DNA from: Adonisia turfae CCMR0081
GTDB lineage: Bacteria > Cyanobacteriota > Cyanobacteriia > Phormidesmidales > Phormidesmidaceae
Direction of reading: 5' to 3'
Length of the DNA stretch: 36,478 nucleotides
Assembly: GCF_011009555.1 (NCBI RefSeq)
Contig: NZ_QXHD01000004.1
Span: forward strand, 1,409,253-1,445,730
Below are positions 19,655-27,509 of the stretch, piece by piece (the stretch's first letter is position 1; each line of letters begins with the position of its first letter). The notes under the pieces were generated by a model. The model searched no databases. It was not told the DNA's origin and worked only from the letters and a program-made list of their open reading frames with translations. A program made the translations under genes and the position numbers.

Positions 19655-19696
19655 GTACCTGTGAGGGCCTACCAGGACTTTCGTCTTAAAGTGGGG
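19563..19696. repeat. Two imperfect direct repeats, 81-bp offset
   Basis: 19563-19615 and 19644-19696 align with no gap; the right halves (about 29 nt, centred on ACCAGNACTNTCGTCTT) are roughly 75 percent identical. The 81-bp offset is 27 codons, which would keep a reading frame. Confidence 0.6.
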
Positions 19697-19857
19697 GGCA
19701 TTATCTTTTCCGATAGAGTAGTGTCATCTTTCCTGAGAATCTTAATCAAAAGAACAATGTCTAGGTCTGAGTTACCTCATTGGTACCTCACTGGTACATC
19801 TAAAGTACAAAGAAATTATGGGGAACCTATGAGTCCCTGTAAGATAGGGCGACTCCC

Positions 19858-20001
19858 ATGACAGAACCCGCAACTGATATGATCATCATTGGGGCTGGCA
19901 TTGCCGGATTAGCAGCTAGTTGCTACGCCCAGATGACTGGTTATCGCACCCAACTCTTTGAGCTACACAACCAGTCTGGCGGTTTCTGTAATTGTTTATA
20001 G
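19858..20001 (+). pseudogene. N-terminal remnant of a FAD/NAD(P)-dependent oxidoreductase (phytoene-desaturase-like)
   Basis: Only 47 codons remain. They encode a complete dinucleotide-binding motif, IIIGAGIAGLAASCYAQMTG, then LFELHNQSGGFCN and a TAG stop. This matches the first ~45 residues of CrtI-like/NAD(P)-FAD oxidoreductases, which continue from a PGG(L/F)C segment for some 450 more residues. No continuation is recognised in any frame downstream. It is therefore a truncated pseudogene, probably after a deletion. Confidence 0.75.
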
Positions 20002-20137
20002 CGCCCTATCGGCTAGAAAATCATTTAGTTGCTCTTATTTCACACTGCCATTAAGCTGAGCAGTCTTTCAAGTCTCCCCGTTGGGTCACCGCCATCCAAA
20101 CCCTACAAGATGATTCACCTTGCATCAAAGCTCAGTC

Positions 20138-20524
20138 CTATTTTGCTTGATCATTCACATCTGCTGATTCTTGTCGTTCAATAACAATCGTCAGGTGAGC
20201 TACCATAGCACCAATGATTCCCACAGCTGCAATCACAGGAAAAAAGGCAGCACTAATAACACCACCAAGGACTCCCACAGTCATGGGAATCTCAATCAGA
20301 GTATAACCTTCTTCATTTTTGATAATAATGCGGCGAATATTACCTTGGTGAATCAGTTCTTTCACCTTGGCAACAAGGGCATCACCAGAAATTTTAAGCT
20401 CTTCTACAACCACCCTCTCGGCAGACTTGCCTTCTGACTCAGTAACAGTGCCCCCTTCAGAATTGGAAACATCAGATGCCGAAACATCCAACGTTTGAGT
20501 CACTTTTCCAGGATGAGTATTCAT
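20138..20524 (-). CDS. DUF4342 domain protein
   Basis: This 128-aa protein has an acidic, Ser-rich N-terminal ~45 residues of low complexity, then a DUF4342 domain: VEELKISGDALVAKVKELIHQ (shown only in part), the basic strand GNIRRIIIKNEEG, and a hydrophobic C-terminal part with AAFFPVIAAVGIIGAMVAHL that is likely membrane-inserted. The function of the family is unknown. The gene is monocistronic and its start is ~25 bp from the -10 of a shared-element promoter. Its position back to back with the ribosome hibernation gene suggests a stress or dormancy role by association only. Confidence 0.75.
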   Translation of the reverse strand: MNTHPGKVTQTLDVSASDVSNSEGGTVTESEGKSAERVVVEELKISGDALVAKVKELIHQGNIRRIIIKNEEGYTLIEIPMTVGVLGGVISAAFFPVIAAVGIIGAMVAHLTIVIERQESADVNDQAK

Positions 20525-20553
20525 AACAAAGTCTTTTGACAGCTTACATTTAT

Positions 20554-20585
20554 AAGCTAAACAAGATTTATGAGGAAGTTGTGAA
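20554..20585 (-). promoter_or_regulatory. Shared element plus -10, upstream of DUF4342 gene
   Basis: Coding strand TTCACAACTTCCTCATA (20585-20569) is followed by 9 nt and TAGCTT (20559-20554); the same -10 hexamer appears in the hoxW promoter. Confidence 0.8.
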
Positions 20586-20673
20586 GAACCTCAAGTCAAT
20601 CAACCTGAGGTCAAGTAATCTGAATAATGCATATAAAACAGGGATTCACCCAAACAGAAATTTTTATCCAAAA

Positions 20674-20710
20674 GGTGTTTATTTTTCTTAAAGATTGAAA
20701 AACAAACACC
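20674..20710. promoter_or_regulatory. Inverted repeat in the hpf upstream region
   Basis: GGTGTTTATTTTTC (20674-20687) and GAAAAACAAACACC (20697-20710) pair at 13 of 14 positions around a 9-nt loop. No T-tract follows on the + strand, so a rightward terminator is unlikely. It could be an operator or a leader structure for hpf. Confidence 0.6.
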
Positions 20711-20882
20711 TCAAAGTCTTATGATGTAGTTAAATCAGCTTCAAAGGGCTAAAAAGACAAAGGAGGGTATCTCCCCAAAAAGGGATAACTGGAAAAGGAT
20801 ATCTCTAAGCAAAACGGTTTTACTCTTCTGCTTCTTCTTGTAAATCAAAGCTGACCGTAGCCTGTAAGGAGACCAATCCTAT

Positions 20883-21467
20883 ATGCGATGGGTTATTCAA
20901 GGTAAAGATCTTAAAGTCACAGATGCCATAAATGACTATGTCCGTCAAAAAATTGGTAAAGCACTAGCACGTCATGAAGATATTGCAACCAAAGTTGACG
21001 TTAAGCTATCCGCCCCTCTTCAAATCAAAAAGCCATCCCAACAACGTGCTGAGGTGACGGTACATGCAAGTGGCACAGTTATTAGAGCTGCTGAAAAACA
21101 TGAAAACCTCTATGCCAGCATTGACTTAGTAACCGATAAGCTGATTCGTCAACTACAGAAATATAAAACCAAAAAACAACGTCGAGCCCAGCCTCGGGAA
21201 TCCCTTAGCAATGATCTAAATCAGTCACTTGAAACAACTGCTTTGGAATCGTCAGATCGCTCTCCAGAACTACCGCCTAAAGTAGTGCGCAACAAGTTTT
21301 TTATGATGCCTCCTATATCTGTCGAAGAGGCTCTGGATAATCTCCAACTCGTGGATCATGATTTCTATATGTTTCGCAATGCCCAGACTGATGAAATCAA
21401 TGTTATCTATGAGCGGAACCATGGCGGCTATGGCGTCATTCAACCGCGCGAGCAGTCTGATAGTTAG
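20883..21467 (+). CDS. hpf: Long-form ribosome hibernation promoting factor (LrtA/HPF)
   Basis: This 194-aa protein has an N-terminal S30AE/RaiA domain (residues ~1-105: VIQGKDLKVTDAINDYVRQKIGK, only part shown) that occupies the decoding centre. A variable linker (~106-135) follows, then the C-terminal dimerisation domain (~136-194) with KFFMMPPISVEEALDNLQLV and HDFYMFRNAQTDEINVIYERNHGGYGVI-like sequence, which forms 100S ribosome dimers. The cyanobacterial orthologue is LrtA, a light-repressed transcript with an unusually long leader, which fits the long gene-less upstream region here. The ATG follows GTAAGGAGACCAATCCTAT, a good ribosome-binding site. Confidence 0.95.
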   Translation: MRWVIQGKDLKVTDAINDYVRQKIGKALARHEDIATKVDVKLSAPLQIKKPSQQRAEVTVHASGTVIRAAEKHENLYASIDLVTDKLIRQLQKYKTKKQRRAQPRESLSNDLNQSLETTALESSDRSPELPPKVVRNKFFMMPPISVEEALDNLQLVDHDFYMFRNAQTDEINVIYERNHGGYGVIQPREQSDS

Positions 21468-21484
21468 CGAAGTGATATAGGTTG

Positions 21485-21519
21485 GGGCATAGGCGTTTTT
21501 ATCGTTAACGCCTATGCCC
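21485..21519 (+). terminator. Stem-loop after hpf
   Basis: GGGCATAGGCGTT (21485-21497) pairs perfectly with AACGCCTATGCCC (21507-21519) over 13 bp. Only a weak T-rich tail follows, so termination is likely but may be incomplete. Confidence 0.55.
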
Positions 21520-21692
21520 ATAAGTTTATACCTCATGGGAAAGACCAACAATATCATCAGACGATAGAGTCAGAACTACTGCCCATAGGAGCCGAAGTGT
21601 CAATGTATTCATGGTAACCTCTTTATCTCCCCATGCATGGGTAACCGCACTGCATTAGCGAGGGGAGTAATTGTCATATACCCACCTCAACC

Positions 21693-22322
21693 TTAACCAC
21701 TACACCAGGCCTCATACTCTCTATCCTTAAATGCCTCTGGATACTCTTCATCGTAATATTGCTCAGAGGCCGTCTTGTCAATGGATTCAGCTCGTTGACG
21801 TGCAGCTTCTGCTTGTAATGCATCGACCGCTAACCAAGCATTGAGGCAGGCCTTTGACGCTGGACCGTTCTCTCGGCAAACATGACGTGCTTTCTCTGAG
21901 AGATCACAAATTTGATCCGCAAGCAGGGTTTCCTGAGGTTGTTCAATTGCGTTACTACGTTCCAAAATATCGGTAACAGACACAATTCCCAATAGTTCCG
22001 ATTGAATGACGGGGGCACTGTGTAGATTCGCCTGGGTCAATAACCGGGCTGCATATTCCACACCTAAATCAGGATTTAAGACGATACAGGGTTTTGTCAT
22101 CAGTTCATAGACTCTTATCCACCTAGCATCTCGGCCAAACGCGATCACTCTGCCAACAATATCTTCAACCGTGATTACACCATAGGCATCTAGTGCATGG
22201 CTGCGTTCCACAATTAACGCCTGAACCCCACGCTGACTCATCAGCTTAGCGGCTTCTGCTATGGTTGCAGAGTTACGAATAGTAACCACTTCGCGGGTCA
22301 TAATATCGGCTACTCGCATCAT
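21693..22322 (-). CDS. CBS-CP12 fusion protein
   Basis: This 209-aa protein carries a tandem CBS pair at ~1-125 (MMRVADIMTREVV, then VYELMTKPCIVL and LLGIVSVTDILERS). The tail is CP12-like: ARHVCRENGPASKACLNAW with Cys149 and Cys159, then the CP12 core AWLAVDALQAEAARQR (163-178). The C-terminal CP12 pair is reduced to a single Cys207. Known CBS-CP12 proteins bind adenylates through CBS; free CP12 clamps GAPDH and phosphoribulokinase in the dark. Start is 22322 or 22319, just after the stop of the secreted-protein gene (22337), so the two are one transcription unit. It is a paralogue of the gene before hoxH. Confidence 0.88.
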   Translation of the reverse strand: MMRVADIMTREVVTIRNSATIAEAAKLMSQRGVQALIVERSHALDAYGVITVEDIVGRVIAFGRDARWIRVYELMTKPCIVLNPDLGVEYAARLLTQANLHSAPVIQSELLGIVSVTDILERSNAIEQPQETLLADQICDLSEKARHVCRENGPASKACLNAWLAVDALQAEAARQRAESIDKTASEQYYDEEYPEAFKDREYEAWCSG

Positions 22323-22336
22323 TATAGATACCTCTA

Positions 22337-22891
22337 CTAATTTACTGGCCAATCACATAGCTGTACGGGCGATGTCATCCGCGGACTATCATACAGGTAC
22401 ATGGATTGCATATTCAGTTTTGCGGTGTGAAAGATAATCCACTTCACCTGTTCTTCTCCCACACCCTCGCTATGGACTAACTCAGCCTGACTTAAGGATA
22501 AAAGCCCCTCTGGAGAGTCCCAAGTGAACTCTTCCTGAGAGATCTCTGGCCAGGGATTTCCTGTCCAACTAATCACTAGACCTTTACCCTGGAACCAGTC
22601 ATCAATAACTGAGCCACGTAAACAGACAAACGCACTGCTGTGGGGATAACCATAGTAGCCATCAACAATTGTGCCCTGTTTATCAATATTTAGACAGGTT
22701 CCTGAACCATCACGCCAATCTTCAGGGGCAGGCTCAGTACAAAGCTGATAGGCCCCATCCGTGAGATTGGCCAATGGAGTTTCCATGGTAGGGGACTGCG
22801 ACTCAACAGTGACAGGAGTGAGTAAGATAACACCCAATGTTAGAAGCCAGCCAAAGTTAATTAACCTAACTGGGCAACATCTACCAGCCAT
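22337..22891 (-). CDS. Secreted protein, unknown function
   Basis: This 184-aa protein has a signal-like N-terminus (basic start, hydrophobic FGWLLTLGVILLTPVTV, possible cleavage near ~31). The mature part contains LTDGAYQLCTEPAPEDWRDG, GTCLNIDKQG, and VDGYYGYPHSSAFVCLRG, with several Cys that could pair in an oxidising compartment. Its family name is unknown to me, though the pattern is that of cyanobacterial exported hypothetical proteins. A GGAGG site precedes the ATG by ~9 nt. It is the first gene of a two-gene operon with CBS-CP12 and has a shared-element promoter ~30 bp upstream. Confidence 0.7.
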   Translation of the reverse strand: MAGRCCPVRLINFGWLLTLGVILLTPVTVESQSPTMETPLANLTDGAYQLCTEPAPEDWRDGSGTCLNIDKQGTIVDGYYGYPHSSAFVCLRGSVIDDWFQGKGLVISWTGNPWPEISQEEFTWDSPEGLLSLSQAELVHSEGVGEEQVKWIIFHTAKLNMQSMYLYDSPRMTSPVQLCDWPVN

Positions 22892-23247
22892 AGAGATGCC
22901 TCCAGCTATTTCTCTAGGTTGATCCTAGACAAAAATCTTGGTGAACTTATGAGGATATTTAATAAACCTTATGCATGTCCAAAATGGTTGTCTTGGCCAT
23001 GTTTAGAATTCTATACTAGGAGAGTCAACCATATGCCCACACCATCTTTGCGGTTGTGAAGGAGACTTTTTATGGGCATGACTCTGTCCCGTACTAAAGT
23101 GACCTCCATGCCTATCTGCCCCAGCTAAAGAAAGTTCTAAACAGTGATTCCCTGATCTTTCCCTCGGGCGAGGCTTTACCCCTTTGTTGGTTTGATTCGG
23201 CATATCGTCAACATATGTCCATCCCTGATATAGCAGTACATACTTGA
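22892..23247. other. Gap between hypC and the secreted-protein gene
   Basis: This 356-bp gap holds the promoter at 22922-22953. A 66-codon leftward frame at 23003-23203 (beginning MPNQTNKGVKPRPRE) has low-complexity basic composition and no ribosome-binding site, and is not called. Confidence 0.5.
22922..22953 (-). promoter_or_regulatory. Shared element plus -10, upstream of secreted protein / CBS-CP12 operon
   Basis: Coding strand CTCATAAGTTCACCAAG (22953-22937) has an intact first half-site and a weaker second. It is followed by 9 nt and TAGGAT (22927-22922). Confidence 0.7.
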
Positions 23248-23487
23248 TTAATCCGAGTTGGCACTGGCTGCAATCTGTTGAAGATAGGTCAGGGTTTGTT
23301 CTGCTTCTTCTAAATCAAGTTTGCTAATGGCAAATCCTACATGGACCACTACGTAGTCACCGGCCTGGGCTTCAGGTACATAGGCCAAGCTAACTTCTTT
23401 GACTACGCCTCCAAAACTAACTCGGCCCATGCGAGATAGATCCTCCCCTTTAATACTGATGATTTTTCCGGGTACGGCCAGACACAT
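23248..23487 (-). CDS. hypC: Hydrogenase assembly chaperone HypC
   Basis: This 79-aa protein has the N-terminal MCLAVPGKI in which Cys2 binds the Fe(CN)2CO unit with HypD and then the HoxH precursor. The OB-fold segment AGDYVVVHVGFAISKLD is typical. It begins 17 bp after the hypF stop and ends the hoxW-hypA-hypB-kinase-hypF-hypC operon. Confidence 0.96.
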   Translation of the reverse strand: MCLAVPGKIISIKGEDLSRMGRVSFGGVVKEVSLAYVPEAQAGDYVVVHVGFAISKLDLEEAEQTLTYLQQIAASANSD

Positions 23488-23504
23488 CGTTGTTCTCCTA
23501 AGGG

Positions 23505-25823
23505 TTAGACAGACATAGACAGATGACGTAATGCACCGATTATCTGCCCAACGGCAATCCCACCATCATTGGGCGGCACACGCTGATGCCAGTGGGGGGT
23601 GAATCCTGTAATTTGTAAATGTTGAATGGTCTGCTCACTGAGAAGTTTGTTTTGAAAGCAACCGCCGGTCAATATGATATTGGAGTTGTTGATGAGTTTT
23701 GCGATCGCAGTCACAATTTCCACCAACGTGCGGTGAAACTTGGCAGCCACCACCGTTGTCGCCACCCCCTGACCCTGATCATGAATGATTTTTCGCACCA
23801 TCGGTCGCCAGTCAATAATGTAGGGTACAGTACTTGAAATTATAAAAGGATAGCCTCGCTGAACCATTGTTTCAGCGGCGGCAAACTCCAGGGCCAACGC
23901 CGCCTGGCCTTCAAAACTAACAACTCGATGTAAATTAAGCAGTGCCGCCACGCCATCAAAGAGTCGCCCCATGCTGGAGGCCATAGGCGTATTAATTTTG
24001 TTAGTCAGCATTTGCTGTAGAACAGTCCGTTGAGATGCTGAGAATTCTTGTACGGGAACTAAGTCATCGCGCTCAAATGCCACGTCGCCATAACAGCCAT
24101 AAAGCAGACCCAAAGCAGACCTTCGAGGTTCTCGGCTACACAATTCCCCCCCAGGTAGAGGAAAGGGTAACAAATGGGCAACTCGTTCAAAACCAGACGT
24201 CGTAATCTGGAGAAATTCTCCTCCCCAAACAGTTTGATCAGGACCATACCCCATACCATCCCAGGCAACGCCCAGGATCGGCGCACCTAGGGAATGCTCA
24301 GCCATACCCGCGAGAACATGGGCATAGTGATGCTGTACCGAGATCACGGGCACAGCCCATTGCTCAGCCAAAGTATGGGCCAGTCGCGTAGAGCCATAGT
24401 CCGGATGAAGATCACAGGCAATGGCCGTCGGCTGACAGGTATAGAGAGAAAGTATGTCAGTCACGGTGTGTTTCAACCGTTCCAGGGTTCGTGGGGCATC
24501 CAAATCACCAATATACTGACTCAGCACAATGTGATCGCCTGAAAACAGAGCAATTGCGTTTTTGAGGTGAGCACCCAAGGCTAAAATACGCGTGTCAGAA
24601 GCCACTAGACCAGACAGCGAAATCACCTGGGGTGCATAGCCTCGACCATGACGTAACACCTGGCATTTGTCGTGGATAAGTTGAACAACAGAGTCATCAA
24701 CCGGACGTTGGATGGGACGATTGTGGACCAAGAAACCATCTGCCACGGGAGCTAGTCGCTGACAGGCATCTTGTTTAGCAATACAAATAGGCTCCCCGGA
24801 AAGATTTCCACTAGTGGCAACAACAGGAGAGGTCAACGTCTGAAGGAGAAGATGATGCAGCGGTGTGGTCGGCAGCATGACCCCCAGACGATCCATCTTG
24901 GGTGCAATATTGTTGGCTAGGGAAGAACTCCCTAACCGTTTTGGCAAAAGCACAATTGGAGCCTGGGCTGAGGACAACAATTTAGCAGCGTCTGCGGAGA
25001 CCTTACAGTCCTGGTGAACCTGTTCTAAGGTAGGGTACATCAGGGCTAGCGGTTTATCAGGCCGTTCTTTACGCTGTCTGAGACGGTCCACAGCACTATG
25101 GTTTTGGGCATCCACTAGTAATTGGAATCCACCCAACCCTTTCAGCGCAACAATGTCACCCCGACGTAGCATGGCGATAGCCAAGTGTAGCGGGTTGCCA
25201 GACTGCTGTGGTCCTTTTTGTTGTTCTTTTATCCAAAACTCTAGATGCGGACCACAAACAGCACAGGCATTGGGCTGAGCGTGAAAACGGCGATTGTCAG
25301 GCTGGGTGTATTCAGCCTGACAATCTGCACACATGGTAAAGTTCGCCATCGTTGTGTGGCAGCGGTCATAGGGCAATATCCGGATAATGCTAAACCGAGG
25401 ACCACAGTGGGTACAGTTGGTAAACGAATAGTGATGGCGACGATTATCAGGGGAAAGAATATCTTGCAAACACTCAGCACATGTGGCCAGGTCTGGCAAA
25501 ATTTGGGTCTCAGTAGCCTTGCCCACAGCCTCAGAAGGCCAGATGTGAAACCCTATTACCCCCTGCGCTGGTAGGTCCTGTTGCTCGAGTGCTCGAATCA
25601 CTACATGGGGGGGCACGTCCTGTTGTAGCTTTTGAAAAAAAATCTGTAACGTCTGTTCAGGCCCCTCTATTTCAATCACGACGCCCTGGGAAGTATTTTT
25701 CACACCACCCGCCAGACCTAATTCTGTTGCCAGCTGATACACAAATGGTCGAAAGCCCACTCCCTGCACAGTCCCTCGCACAGTCAGGTGACTTCGACAA
25801 AGGGAAGGAGTTACCGGCATCAT
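23505..25823 (-). CDS. hypF: Carbamoyltransferase HypF
   Basis: HypF makes the carbamoyl group that HypE turns into cyanide. The protein is ~770 aa. It has an N-terminal acylphosphatase domain (LTVRGTVQGVGFRPFVYQLA, ~8-27), then two zinc-finger pairs (CAECLQDI, CTHCGPRFSI, CADCQAEY, CAVCGPHLE), a YrdC-like domain with ALKGLGGFQLLVDAQN, and a C-terminal Kae1-like carbamoyltransferase domain ending with LTGGCFQNKLL and NDGGIAVGQ. Two adjacent ATGs (25823, 25820) follow the kinase stop by ~22 bp and give the family N-terminus; a longer upstream frame would overlap the kinase and is rejected. Confidence 0.96.
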   Translation of the reverse strand: MMPVTPSLCRSHLTVRGTVQGVGFRPFVYQLATELGLAGGVKNTSQGVVIEIEGPEQTLQIFFQKLQQDVPPHVVIRALEQQDLPAQGVIGFHIWPSEAVGKATETQILPDLATCAECLQDILSPDNRRHHYSFTNCTHCGPRFSIIRILPYDRCHTTMANFTMCADCQAEYTQPDNRRFHAQPNACAVCGPHLEFWIKEQQKGPQQSGNPLHLAIAMLRRGDIVALKGLGGFQLLVDAQNHSAVDRLRQRKERPDKPLALMYPTLEQVHQDCKVSADAAKLLSSAQAPIVLLPKRLGSSSLANNIAPKMDRLGVMLPTTPLHHLLLQTLTSPVVATSGNLSGEPICIAKQDACQRLAPVADGFLVHNRPIQRPVDDSVVQLIHDKCQVLRHGRGYAPQVISLSGLVASDTRILALGAHLKNAIALFSGDHIVLSQYIGDLDAPRTLERLKHTVTDILSLYTCQPTAIACDLHPDYGSTRLAHTLAEQWAVPVISVQHHYAHVLAGMAEHSLGAPILGVAWDGMGYGPDQTVWGGEFLQITTSGFERVAHLLPFPLPGGELCSREPRRSALGLLYGCYGDVAFERDDLVPVQEFSASQRTVLQQMLTNKINTPMASSMGRLFDGVAALLNLHRVVSFEGQAALALEFAAAETMVQRGYPFIISSTVPYIIDWRPMVRKIIHDQGQGVATTVVAAKFHRTLVEIVTAIAKLINNSNIILTGGCFQNKLLSEQTIQHLQITGFTPHWHQRVPPNDGGIAVGQIIGALRHLSMSV

Positions 25824-25845
25824 GACTGTTCCAACTTCATGTTTT

Positions 25846-26328
25846 CTATAGCTTATAGCCAATTTGTCGTAGAAATTGTTGGCGCTCAGCCACATCCTGC
25901 GATTCCTCTACTCCCTTGGGAGCAAAACCATCAATAACGCCCAAAATGCCACGTCCCTGGTCGCTGGTGGCGATCACCACCTGGACCGGATTGGCCGTAG
26001 CACAGTAAATGCGACAAACCTCTGGACACTGTTTAACAGCGTTCAGCACATTGACCGGAAATCCTTGCTGCATAACAATCACAAAACTGTGACCTGCACC
26101 CATCGCTTTAGCATTTTCAACTGCCACTGTCTGTAGCGACTCACTATTCCCAGCCGCGCGAATCAAACAGGGGCCAGACGCTTCGCAAAACGCTAGACCA
26201 AACTTGATCTGGGCAGAGGCATTGACCATGACTTCATAGAGATCTTCTACGGTTTTGATAAAATGGCTCTGCCCCAAAATCAAATTGCTATCGCTGGGCA
26301 AGTTTAAATCAACAAGTGTTAGTTCCAT
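25846..26328 (-). CDS. Adenosine-specific kinase family protein (DUF355-type)
   Basis: This 160-aa protein has SNLILGQSHFIKTVEDLYE near the N-terminus, GAGHSFVIVM and GFPVNVLNAVK centrally, and RGILGVIDGFAPKGVE near the end. These match the small adenosine-specific kinase family (Pfam Adenosine_kin), best known from archaea and thermophiles, in which activity has been reported for few members. ATG at 26328 (MELTLVDLNLP) is the family start; a TTG at 26340 is less likely. It lies between hypB and hypF in the hydrogenase maturation operon. It has no known role in NiFe assembly; a role in adenylate salvage in the dark is inference. Confidence 0.85.
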   Translation of the reverse strand: MELTLVDLNLPSDSNLILGQSHFIKTVEDLYEVMVNASAQIKFGLAFCEASGPCLIRAAGNSESLQTVAVENAKAMGAGHSFVIVMQQGFPVNVLNAVKQCPEVCRIYCATANPVQVVIATSDQGRGILGVIDGFAPKGVEESQDVAERQQFLRQIGYKL

Positions 26329-26406
26329 TGATAATTCCAAAGAGTGATGTATTTAGGGGGCGGATGAAAATGCAGTCCCGGCTAAAGGTGATAGCAGAAA
26401 TCTCAC

Positions 26407-27153
26407 TTAACATGCATTCACAACAGGGTTTACCTTGTCATGGCATTGAAAGATGGCCTGTCCTAAGTAAGCATAAAAACTAGCTAACCCTTCACCAGTG
26501 GTAGCAGAAAGTTCAAATACTAAAGCTTGGGGAATAATCAGATGTAGATGGTGTAGTGCCTCATCACGATTAAAGCCTACAACTTTAGCTAGATCAATCT
26601 TGCTGATGATAACAGCGTGAGCGGACTTAAAAAGGGCGGGATATTTCAGTGGTTTATCTTCTCCCTCAGTCACAGACATCAACACCAGGCGCAGGTCTTC
26701 TCCTAAGTCATAGGCAGCAGGGCAAACCAGGTTACCTACATTTTCAATGATGAGTAAATTTAGGTCATCCAAACCCAGTTGTCGTGCGGCCCGACCAACA
26801 CCTTCTGCTTCTAGATGGCAGAGATTTCCTGTGTTAATCTGTATAACTTTCTGACTGGTTTGACGCAGCCTTTTGGCATCACGATCAGTAGCCAGGTCAC
26901 CGACAATCACACCTGGTTTCACCTTTCCATGTAGGCGGTCTAATGGATCAGCTCCCGCAATTAAGTCACGGTCGTTGAGGATACGCTGAATCAGCGTTGT
27001 CTTACCCGCCCCTGGAGACGACAACATATTGATCACCAGAAGATGCTGCCAAAATGCCCGATTATGCTCGGCATAATGATCGTTCTTCTCTAATACATTC
27101 TGATGTAACGACAAAATCTGCCGGTCATGCTGACAACCACAATGTCCACACAT
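26407..27153 (-). CDS. hypB: Hydrogenase nickel incorporation GTPase HypB
   Basis: This 248-aa protein has the N-terminal metal-binding MCGHCGCQH (Cys2, 5 and 7). The G domain begins at INMLSSPGAGKTTLIQ, followed by VIVGDLATDRDA, IIENVGNLVCPA and VISKIDLAK. HypB with HypA inserts nickel in a GTP-dependent step. An AAGGAGGTGC ribosome-binding site precedes the ATG. The gene begins 14 bp after hypA. Confidence 0.97.
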   Translation of the reverse strand: MCGHCGCQHDRQILSLHQNVLEKNDHYAEHNRAFWQHLLVINMLSSPGAGKTTLIQRILNDRDLIAGADPLDRLHGKVKPGVIVGDLATDRDAKRLRQTSQKVIQINTGNLCHLEAEGVGRAARQLGLDDLNLLIIENVGNLVCPAAYDLGEDLRLVLMSVTEGEDKPLKYPALFKSAHAVIISKIDLAKVVGFNRDEALHHLHLIIPQALVFELSATTGEGLASFYAYLGQAIFQCHDKVNPVVNAC

Positions 27154-27167
27154 ATAAATGCACCTCC

Positions 27168-27509
27168 TTATGAAATTTCTAAGGACGTGAGTGCTAAGGT
27201 TTTACCTTGACGAATGTCCGTACTCAATTGATGACAGCGTGGACATGTATACACCCAGTCTGAGGGCTGAAATAGCTGTTGGCATGATGAGCAATAGCAC
27301 TTCACGGGTATTGGTATAAGCTCTAGCTCGGCCTTTTCTGCCAGGGTACCGCCACTGACCACGTCAAATGCAAATGCCAGAGCATCTGGATCCACCCCTG
27401 ACAATTCTCCTACCTGGAGTTGGATACGATGAATCTGTCGAGCACCCTGATCTTGCGCATGGTCTAAGGCCACAGATAAAGCAGCCTGTATCAGGCCAAT
27501 TTCATGCAT
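27168..27509 (-). CDS. hypA: Hydrogenase nickel incorporation protein HypA
   Basis: This 113-aa protein has N-terminal MHEIGLIQ, in which His2 binds nickel, and a zinc domain with Cys73, Cys76, Cys89 and Cys92 (CSSC and CPRC). Its start overlaps the hoxW 3' end by 19 bp, indicating coupling. It works with HypB to deliver Ni to HoxH. Confidence 0.97.
   Translation of the reverse strand: MHEIGLIQAALSVALDHAQDQGARQIHRIQLQVGELSGVDPDALAFAFDVVSGGTLAEKAELELIPIPVKCYCSSCQQLFQPSDWVYTCPRCHQLSTDIRQGKTLALTSLEIS

Larger units (their letters stand above)
19247..20137. other. Degenerate intergenic region between psb28-like and DUF4342 genes
   Basis: This ~890-bp stretch holds only the doubtful ORF at 19331-19654, the 81-bp-offset repeats, and the truncated oxidoreductase at 19858-20001. 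The remainder (20002-20137) has no supported gene. The region looks like decaying coding DNA. Confidence 0.5.
20525..20882. other. Divergent DUF4342 / hpf regulatory region
   Basis: This 358-bp gap has no gene. It contains the DUF4342 promoter (20554-20585), a long hairpin at 20674-20710, and the leader of the hibernation factor gene. A weak 11/17 match to the shared element, ending CTCAAA at 20714, overlaps the hairpin. Confidence 0.55.

Noticed and set aside
20698..20714. AAAACAAACACCTCAAA ahead of hpf as a further shared element
   Set aside because: It matches at 11 of 17 positions with a poor first half-site, and the hexamer at 9 nt is TGTAGT; recorded only as a weak possibility.
23003..23203. 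66-codon leftward frame downstream of the secreted-protein promoter
   Set aside because: Basic, low-complexity composition, no ribosome-binding site, no recognised family.
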